Shown piece after piece: positions 32,103 to 37,544 of a stretch of 37,544 bases of DNA. The position numbers and the translations under genes are program-made. Every line of letters starts with the position of its first letter. Positions within the stretch are counted from its first letter, which is position 1. The notes beneath the pieces were generated by a model. That model saw nothing but the letters and a program-made list of their open reading frames with translations, was not told the DNA's origin and did not search any database. This stretch comes from Prevotella sp. UBA5379 (GTDB taxonomy: Bacteria > Bacteroidota > Bacteroidia > Bacteroidales > Bacteroidaceae). The stretch is from assembly GCA_002409785.1 (NCBI GenBank), contig DHOX01000016.1, positions 10,509-48,052 on the forward strand, given 5' to 3'.

Positions 32103-33638
32103 ATGACCCAGAAATTAATTCAGACACAGACACAGAAGATGCAACAAGTCCAGAAGCTCTCTGCACAGCAGATGCTTCAGGTGAAATTGTTCGAGATGCC
32201 TCTGAATGAACTCGAAGAGAATGTCAATGCGGAACTGGATGATAACCCGGCCTTGGAAAGAAGTCAGGACGATGATGGCGAGATCAGAAATAACAATAAT
32301 GATCCTCAGGATAATGATAATCATGAAACCGACAACGATACGGATGAAACTGATTATACAGAAAGTAATGAACGGAACGAACGGGAGGATGCACTGGACT
32401 CTGCGCTGAAGACCATAGGCGCTGACGACGAGATGCCTGAACCAAACTATAATACAGGAAGAGGCGGACTGTCTAATGATGCCGATTATCCGAATATGGT
32501 TTACGGAGACACCCTTTCTTTCTATGACCGGTTGAAAGAGCAAATGGATATGCTTCATCTTTCTCCTACTGAACATGACATCATGGAATATCTCATCGGC
32601 TCAATGGATGATGACGGACTGCTCAGAAAGGACATCGGGACCATCAGCGATGAACTTGCTATCTATCATAATATAGACGCGCCGGAAGAGAAAATAAAAG
32701 CGGTATTACACCTCCTCCAGCAGTTTGATCCTGCCGGAATAGGAGCACAAAATCTTCAGCAATGCCTTCTCCTCCAGATAGACCGGATGAAGGACAGTAA
32801 GTTGAAAAAGGCTATGCATACGGTCATCCACGACTATTTCGATGACTTTATCAAGAAGCACTGGGACAAAATACGGGAAGGAATGTCTCTGGATGACTTT
32901 CAGATACAGGCTCTCCCGAAAGAAATCAGGAAATTGAATCCTAAACCTGGTTCTTCTCTGGGAGAGACAGAAGGCAGAAACCTCCAGCAGATCACACCTG
33001 ATTATATCATTGATACAGCCGATGACGGAAGCATTACTTTCTCTATCAACCGCGGGAATATACCTGAACTTACGGTTTCACCATCCTTTCAAGATATGAT
33101 CGACAGCTACAGGAATCATAAAGCCAGCATGAACCGGCAGGAAAAAGAGGCTCTGCTCTATGCAAAGGAAAAGGTGGAAAAAGCCAGAGGATTCATTGAT
33201 GCTGTAAAGCAAAGACGGCATACGATGTTTATCGTCATGAAGTCCATCATCAACTGGCAAAAAAAATTCTTTGAGGATGGAGATGAGGCTGATCTTCGTC
33301 CTATGATCCTTAAAGATATTGCAGATCAGACCCGCCTGGACATCTCTACCATTTCCAGAATAGCCAGCATGAAATATGCACAGACAAAATGGGGCACCTT
33401 CCCTCTCAAATTCTTCTTCAGTGATGGCTATACGACCGAAAACGGTGAGGAAATGTCTACACGGAAGATCAAAATGGCCTTGAAAGGCATCGTAGAACGG
33501 GAGGATAAGAAAAAACCGATGAGTGACGATACCTTAGCTGCCCTGATGAAAGAAAAGGGGTTCCCGATTGCTCGCAGGACAGTGGCAAAATATCGCGAAC
33601 AACTCGGAATACCGGTTGCCAGACTTCGCCGGGAATGA
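32103..33638 (+). CDS. rpoN: RNA polymerase sigma-54 factor
   Basis: A 511-residue sigma-54 that directs polymerase to -24/-12 promoters and needs an AAA+ enhancer-binding activator. Region I is the Gln/Leu-rich N-terminus (QTQTQKMQQVQKLSAQQMLQ begins at residue 6). Region II is an acidic, Asn-rich linker (about residues 50-100). The core-binding domain, the helix-turn-helix (RLDISTISRIASMKYAQT) and the RpoN box ARRTVAKYRE (residues 490-499) follow. The frame can be extended upstream to 32010, but the ATG at 32103 is chosen because the family begins at MTQKLIQTQTQKM and the extension would overlap the upstream gene. No enhancer-binding activator gene is in the window. Confidence 0.96.
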   Translation: MTQKLIQTQTQKMQQVQKLSAQQMLQVKLFEMPLNELEENVNAELDDNPALERSQDDDGEIRNNNNDPQDNDNHETDNDTDETDYTESNERNEREDALDSALKTIGADDEMPEPNYNTGRGGLSNDADYPNMVYGDTLSFYDRLKEQMDMLHLSPTEHDIMEYLIGSMDDDGLLRKDIGTISDELAIYHNIDAPEEKIKAVLHLLQQFDPAGIGAQNLQQCLLLQIDRMKDSKLKKAMHTVIHDYFDDFIKKHWDKIREGMSLDDFQIQALPKEIRKLNPKPGSSLGETEGRNLQQITPDYIIDTADDGSITFSINRGNIPELTVSPSFQDMIDSYRNHKASMNRQEKEALLYAKEKVEKARGFIDAVKQRRHTMFIVMKSIINWQKKFFEDGDEADLRPMILKDIADQTRLDISTISRIASMKYAQTKWGTFPLKFFFSDGYTTENGEEMSTRKIKMALKGIVEREDKKKPMSDDTLAALMKEKGFPIARRTVAKYREQLGIPVARLRRE

Positions 33639-33705
33639 GACTTGACAGTAACTTCTGGCCAAAATGACATGGAATATAATTTGATTCACAAAAGTCAAAA
33701 GGGTA

Positions 33706-33735
33706 AATCCTGAGGTTGATACCTCAGAAAGGATT
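33706..33735 (+). promoter_or_regulatory. Hairpin in the leader of the PAP2-like gene
   Basis: AATCC-TGAGGT-(TGAT)-ACCTCA-GAAA-GGATT folds into an 11-bp hairpin interrupted by a four-base bulge (33706-33735). There is no T tract, and it ends 21 bases before the ATG at 33757, so it looks like a leader structure more than a terminator of rpoN. Confidence 0.45.
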
Positions 33736-33756
33736 ACCAAAAGAAAGGAAATTCAA

Positions 33757-34413
33757 ATGACTTTAAATAAAACAGTATCAGAGGATAGGACAAATGGAAA
33801 TGTCTTGAAAGACCGGCAGATTATCAAGGGAGCGAGGGTGATGAGCATGATCTTCACGCCTTTTTACCTGCCCTTGCTGGGACTCGTCATCCTCTTTCTT
33901 TTCAGCTATATGAGTTTACTGCCTTTGTCCTATAAATTAACAGTACTCCTGTTCGTTTACCTGCTGACGATCCTGGTCCCTACCCTTCTAATCCATCTCT
34001 ACAGAAAGCACCGGGGATGGAAACCGATTGATCTTGGAAGGAAAGAGCGGCGTATCGTTCCTTATATCATCTCTATCCTCTGCTATTTCATCTGTATCTA
34101 CACCATGAACAGGCTGCATGTCCCCAGGTTCATCAGCATCATTGTCGTAGCTGCCCTGGTCGTACAGATGGTCTGTGCTCTGATCAATATCTGGTGGAAA
34201 ATCTCCACACATTCAGCAGCCATAGGAGGTGTGGCCGGAGCAGTGCTGGCCTTCGCAGAGATATTCGCTTATGACCCTACCTGGTGGCTGTGCCTGGTCC
34301 TGATCCTTTCAGGAATGGTATGCTCCAGCAGAATGATACTCCGGCAACACAGTTTGGCACAAGTGACGGCAGGTTTTCTGGTGGGATTGTTCTGTGCCTT
34401 CGTCATCATCTGA
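33757..34413 (+). CDS. PAP2-like membrane phosphatase family protein
   Basis: A 218-residue membrane protein with about six hydrophobic spans. It has reduced versions of the PAP2 (type 2 phosphatidic acid phosphatase) motifs: GRKERRIVPYI (about residues 94-104; motif 1 KxxxxxxRP lacks one of its spacings), STHSAAIGG (about 148-156; in place of PSGH) and SRMILRQHSLAQVTAGFLVG (about 191-210; motif 3 SRxxxxxHxxxQ with Gln for the usual Asp). These point to a lipid phosphate phosphatase relative, but activity is uncertain. It follows rpoN by 118 bases and precedes purE by 146 bases; the latter gap (34414-34559) shows nothing convincing. Confidence 0.75.
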   Translation: MTLNKTVSEDRTNGNVLKDRQIIKGARVMSMIFTPFYLPLLGLVILFLFSYMSLLPLSYKLTVLLFVYLLTILVPTLLIHLYRKHRGWKPIDLGRKERRIVPYIISILCYFICIYTMNRLHVPRFISIIVVAALVVQMVCALINIWWKISTHSAAIGGVAGAVLAFAEIFAYDPTWWLCLVLILSGMVCSSRMILRQHSLAQVTAGFLVGLFCAFVII

Positions 34414-34559
34414 CACCAGCCGGAACATCGCTCGTCCTGCTCTGGGAACAGACCGGAATGGATCCTGTCAATACGCAAAGACAGACAGATAAAAAAGGCC
34501 AGCAGGAAACTGCAAGCCGTAAAGTTCTTTTCGAGGATACTAAATCATAACAAAGTAAT

Positions 34560-35069
34560 ATGAAACCATTAATCAGTATTATTATGGGGTCTACAAGCGA
34601 CCTCCCGATCATGGAAAAGGCTTGTCAGTGGCTGGAAGCCTACCAGATTCCCTTTGAGGTAAATGCCCTTTCCGCACACCGCACGCCGGAAGCTGTCGAG
34701 ATCTTTGCCAAGGGGGCTAAAGCCCGCGGCATCAAAGTGATTATTGCCGGAGCCGGTATGGCTGCGGCACTGCCGGGCGTCATCGCTGCCTCTACCCCTC
34801 TACCCGTTATCGGCGTGCCTATCAAGGGAATGCTCGATGGACTTGATGCCATGCTTTCCATTATCCAGATGCCTCCAGGCATTCCTGTAGCTACTGTAGG
34901 CGTCAATGGCGCTAAGAATGCTGCTATACTCGCCGCTGAAATGATCGCTCTAGGGGATGAGAAAATAGCCGAAAAGGTGGATGCCTGGAAGGCTGGCCTT
35001 GGCGAAAAAATAGAAAAGGCAAACAAGGACCTGGCTGAAATAAAAAACTATAAATTTAAATGTAACTGA
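34560..35069 (+). CDS. purE: N5-carboxyaminoimidazole ribonucleotide mutase
   Basis: A 169-residue class I PurE converting N5-CAIR to CAIR in purine synthesis. GSTSDLPIM (residues 10-18), the catalytic loop SAHRTPE (about 41-47) and AGAGMAAALPGVIAA with GVPI are all typical. The class I enzyme normally works with PurK, which is not in the window. The gene is followed 40 bases later by ispG in the same direction, a likely operon. Confidence 0.96.
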   Translation: MKPLISIIMGSTSDLPIMEKACQWLEAYQIPFEVNALSAHRTPEAVEIFAKGAKARGIKVIIAGAGMAAALPGVIAASTPLPVIGVPIKGMLDGLDAMLSIIQMPPGIPVATVGVNGAKNAAILAAEMIALGDEKIAEKVDAWKAGLGEKIEKANKDLAEIKNYKFKCN

Positions 35070-35109
35070 TCCAACAAACTTTAATTACATTGATTCTAAA
35101 ATAATATTC

Positions 35110-36969
35110 ATGAGTTTGGACTTATTCAATTATCATCGTCGGGAGACGAACGTCATCCATGTAGGTACTCTGGATATGGGCGGAAATAATCTTATCCGTA
35201 TCCAGTCCATGACGACAACCAGTACTGATGACACTGAAGGCTCCGTAGCACAGGCTGAACGCATCATCAAAGCTGGTGGAGAACTGGTCAGACTGACGAC
35301 ACAGGGCAAACGGGAAGCAGAGAACCTGAAAAATATCAAAGCAGGATTACACGCTGACGGCTATGATACGCCTCTCGTGGCTGATGTCCATTTCGTGGCT
35401 GACGTTGCCGATGTGGCTGCCAGATATGCTGACGGCGTGCGGATCAACCCGGGGAACTATGTCGATCCTGCGCGCAGATTTATTAAAAAGGAATATACTG
35501 ATGAAGAATACGCCCGGGAACTCAGGAAAATTGAAGACCACTTCATTCCGTTTCTGAATGTCTGTAAAAAGAACTGCACAGCCATACGTATCGGCGTCAA
35601 CAACGGTTCTCTCTCTGACCGTATCCGGAATCGATATGGAGATACCCCGGAAGGTATTGTCGAAAGTTGTATGGAATTTCTCCGCATCTGCCAGAAAGAG
35701 CATTTCGAGGATGTAGTCATCTCCATCAAGGCTTCCAATACGGTCGTCATGGTACAATCCGTGCGCCTGTTGGTATCCCAGATGGAAAAGGAGAAGATGA
35801 AATATCCTCTCCACCTGGGGGTAACTGAAGCCGGAGACGGTGAAGACGGGCGGATAAAAAGTGCCGTAGGCATAGGAGCACTGCTGGCGGATGGCATCGG
35901 CGATACCGTGCGGGTGAGCCTGAGCGAGGAACCTGAGGCGGAAATACCGGTAGCCCGGCATCTTGTCAATTACATCATGATGCGTTCAGGACATGTGCTG
36001 ATCCCCGCAGGCCAGGCGAAAGAATTCAACTGGTTGAACCCGGTCCGGCGGCCGACGAAAGCGGTGGAAGATATTGGAGGAGATCAGGTACCTGTCGTCA
36101 TAGGAAAAAGTACTAAAGCGGACTACTGGTATGTCGGCTCAACTCTCCCCGGCCACCCTGCACCTCAGCAGAAATATATCATAGATTATAATCTGTTCGG
36201 AGAACTACAGGAAAAGGGCAAACTGGCAGAATGGGAGAAAAACGGTACAAAAATCTATCCGATCTTCCCGGTAAATGCCATGCCTTTCATGGCAATGATA
36301 AAATCACCGTTAAAATTCTTAGTCCTCCAGTTCGGAACTCCGGCATCCGAATATCTGACATGCCTGAAATACCACCCGGAAACCGTGGTGGTCTGCATGA
36401 GCCACCACCGGAACCGCCTGGGTGACCAGCGTGCCCTCGTACATGAGATATGGGCTGCAGGCTTGAAGAATCCCGTCATCTTTTCTGAGATGTACAGCCA
36501 TTCCCAGAGCGAAAAAGAAGATTTCCAGATTGAAGCAGCGGCAGATATGGGAGCACTGATGATGGATGGCCTCACAGATGGGATATGGCTGTTGAATGAC
36601 GGTGATCTGCGGGATGAGGACATTGTGTCCACCGCCTTTGATATTCTGCAGGCGGGCCGCTTACGCACCTCCAAGACCGAATATATCAGTTGCCCGGGAT
36701 GTGGCCGTACCTTATACGACCTTCAAGGCACGATCGCAAAAATCAAGGCAGCCACCAAGGATATGAAGGGCCTGAAAATAGGCATCATGGGTTGCATTGT
36801 CAATGGTCCTGGAGAGATGCACGATGCGGACTATGGATACGTCGGTGCCGGTTTCAACCGGATCTCTCTCTACCGAAAACAAGTATGTGTAGAGAAAAAC
36901 ATACCTGAAGAAGAGGCGGTAGACCATTTGCTGGCGCTCATCAGAAAAGACAGGGAACCACAATCCTGA
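35110..36969 (+). CDS. ispG: 4-hydroxy-3-methylbut-2-enyl diphosphate synthase (large, insertion-containing form)
   Basis: A 619-residue IspG (GcpE) carrying out the penultimate step of the MEP isoprenoid pathway, reducing the cyclic diphosphate MEcPP to HMBPP. The N-terminal TIM barrel includes IRIQSMTTTSTDD, PLVADVHF and RINPGN. The C-terminal [4Fe-4S] domain has C528 and C531 (ISCPGCGRTLYDL) and C562 (GIMGCIVNGPGEM), with E569 in the last motif. The extra 200 or so residues between the domains are the insertion known from Bacteroidota, Chlamydia and plants. Upstream of it purE, downstream a small unknown gene after an isolated hairpin. Confidence 0.96.
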   Translation: MSLDLFNYHRRETNVIHVGTLDMGGNNLIRIQSMTTTSTDDTEGSVAQAERIIKAGGELVRLTTQGKREAENLKNIKAGLHADGYDTPLVADVHFVADVADVAARYADGVRINPGNYVDPARRFIKKEYTDEEYARELRKIEDHFIPFLNVCKKNCTAIRIGVNNGSLSDRIRNRYGDTPEGIVESCMEFLRICQKEHFEDVVISIKASNTVVMVQSVRLLVSQMEKEKMKYPLHLGVTEAGDGEDGRIKSAVGIGALLADGIGDTVRVSLSEEPEAEIPVARHLVNYIMMRSGHVLIPAGQAKEFNWLNPVRRPTKAVEDIGGDQVPVVIGKSTKADYWYVGSTLPGHPAPQQKYIIDYNLFGELQEKGKLAEWEKNGTKIYPIFPVNAMPFMAMIKSPLKFLVLQFGTPASEYLTCLKYHPETVVVCMSHHRNRLGDQRALVHEIWAAGLKNPVIFSEMYSHSQSEKEDFQIEAAADMGALMMDGLTDGIWLLNDGDLRDEDIVSTAFDILQAGRLRTSKTEYISCPGCGRTLYDLQGTIAKIKAATKDMKGLKIGIMGCIVNGPGEMHDADYGYVGAGFNRISLYRKQVCVEKNIPEEEAVDHLLALIRKDREPQS

Positions 36970-36972
36970 CCT

Positions 36973-36995
36973 GAAGTCCCCTTGAAGGGGACTTC
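36973..36995 (+). terminator. Perfect stem-loop after ispG without a T tract
   Basis: GAAGTCCCC (36973-36981) and GGGGACTTC (36987-36995) form a perfect 9-bp stem with loop TTGAA, three bases after the ispG stop. AACTTCAAAAAAG follows, so it is not a standard intrinsic terminator; it may protect the mRNA end or mark processing. Confidence 0.45.
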
Positions 36996-37053
36996 AACTT
37001 CAAAAAAGAAAAGACGGGGAACAGCATGTTTACAAGAAATCTGTTTTGAGAAT

Positions 37054-37443
37054 ATGAGAATACAAGAACTCATGAAAAATGTCCGTTTCGACGAGATCAA
37101 ACCAATATTGGAACAGTCGGAACTAAAATCACAGAATCTTCAGGTGTATGAGAACACTTTCCATACATTACGGGACATTCAGCCCACCTTTGACTATTTT
37201 GATATGGCCGTAGGAATAAAAAGGATGAACGGACGTGTAATGGTGACTAATACCCACATCGGATCTATCAGTGATCTGGCGGGCAGGACCATAACCATCA
37301 GTCCCAAAGACCATTTTACACTGCCGGAAATAGCAGCACACCTCCTCTACCAGATTACGGCACACGGGTATGACACCGACCGTTATAAAGACCATCTGGA
37401 GGATTGGGATGATGACATGATGACGGATACTGACGGAAAATAA
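37054..37443 (+). CDS. Uncharacterised 129-residue protein downstream of ispG
   Basis: I do not recognise it with certainty. From ATG 37054 the protein begins MRIQELMKNVRFDEIKPILE, has a central beta-like stretch (VGIKRMNGRVMVTNTH), then a helix TLPEIAAHLLYQITAHGYD and an acidic end (DWDDDMMTDTDG). It resembles small cytoplasmic Bacteroidota proteins of unknown function (a DUF6557-like pattern is possible, low certainty). The frame can be extended to a TTG at 36982, but that lies inside the hairpin after ispG, so the ATG is preferred. There is no signal peptide or membrane span. Confidence 0.7.
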   Translation: MRIQELMKNVRFDEIKPILEQSELKSQNLQVYENTFHTLRDIQPTFDYFDMAVGIKRMNGRVMVTNTHIGSISDLAGRTITISPKDHFTLPEIAAHLLYQITAHGYDTDRYKDHLEDWDDDMMTDTDGK

Positions 37444-37462
37444 GTTTTTTCTTCATTTAAGG

Positions 37463-37496
37463 CGACTATCGTCACTGACTCTCACGATCATAGTCG
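37463..37496. other. Stem-loop in the final intergenic segment
   Basis: CGACTAT (37463-37469) pairs perfectly with ATAGTCG (37490-37496), extended inward by CGT/ACG with a three-base bulge. No T tract follows on either strand. The remaining sequence to 37544 contains no gene; its last 30 bases include TTTTGACCCCCCGAAATGG, which may belong to a mobile element beyond the edge. Confidence 0.35.
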
Positions 37497-37544
37497 ATCC
37501 TCATCGATATGGTGCATTTTGACCCCCCGAAATGGTTCATAATG

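Noticed and set aside
36982..37053. TTG-started extension of the small gene after ispG
   Set aside because: The start would lie in the loop of a hairpin and the extension (KKKRRG) looks non-conserved; the ATG at 37054 is better.
1..37544. tRNA, rRNA, CRISPR arrays, toxin-antitoxin or phage modules
   Set aside because: Read through for cloverleaf arms, rRNA-like sequence, regularly spaced identical repeats and typical small gene pairs; none found.

Overview
The window is a stretch of a Bacteroidota chromosome, most likely of the order Bacteroidales (Bacteroides/Prevotella type). Four things point there: promoters of the form TTTG-N19-21-TAnnTTTG upstream of many genes; weak or absent Shine-Dalgarno sequences; a fumarate reductase/succinate dehydrogenase operon with a b558-type cytochrome subunit beside mnmG; and a roughly 620-residue IspG with the large insertion. 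It is mostly housekeeping sequence, densely packed on both strands. I see no rRNA, tRNA, CRISPR array or complete insertion sequence.

Layout. 1-2040 (minus): cytochrome b subunit and the N-terminal two thirds of the flavoprotein of quinol:fumarate reductase, cut by the left edge. 2300-9300 (plus): mnmG, apt, uvrC, dtd, a MazG-type pyrophosphohydrolase and deoC; the two intergenic regions around apt each carry a near-perfect parS-like palindrome. 9495-10472 (minus): polyprenyl diphosphate synthase. 10560-16177 (plus): polA, a frameshifted GrpB-family gene, ychF and lgt. 16192-21150 (minus): mutS and a secreted PL11-type rhamnogalacturonan lyase lipoprotein. 21444-25197 (plus): tex and an acetyl-CoA hydrolase/CoA-transferase family enzyme. 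25207-27472 (minus): a three-gene operon of U32 peptidase, SufE and SpoU methyltransferase. 27688-28731 (plus): a papain/bleomycin-hydrolase-like lipoprotein that has lost its catalytic cysteine. 28733-31289: two small transcription units around a minus-strand histidine acid phosphatase. 31450-37443 (plus): an uncharacterised conserved gene, rpoN, a PAP2-like membrane protein, purE, ispG and a small uncharacterised protein. The last 100 bases hold a stem-loop and perhaps the edge of a mobile element.

The most unusual part is 28.7-31.3 kb. Two short units each have a Bacteroidota promoter, a purine-rich leader, a tiny ORF (28 and 25 codons) predicted to encode one hydrophobic segment with a basic tail, and an intrinsic terminator. 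Both carry a CRP/FNR-type box (TTGAY-N4-RTCAA) centred exactly 67.5 bases upstream of the first base of the -7 element. The second unit has a leader of about 360 bases that is almost free of C and built from repeats of AAGGTAA...GATTGT; several repeats sit directly in front of further tiny ORFs. I infer two co-regulated small-protein or small-RNA genes, and I do not recognise them as a described family.

Functionally, the fumarate reductase and the CoA-transferase suit an anaerobic succinate/acetate/propionate fermenter. polA, uvrC and mutS form a scattered repair set; mnmG, dtd, the SpoU enzyme and possibly the U32 protein act on tRNA or rRNA. ispG and the polyprenyl synthase serve isoprenoid/quinone synthesis, which also feeds the quinol used by fumarate reductase. 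Lgt would lipidate the two lipoproteins encoded here.
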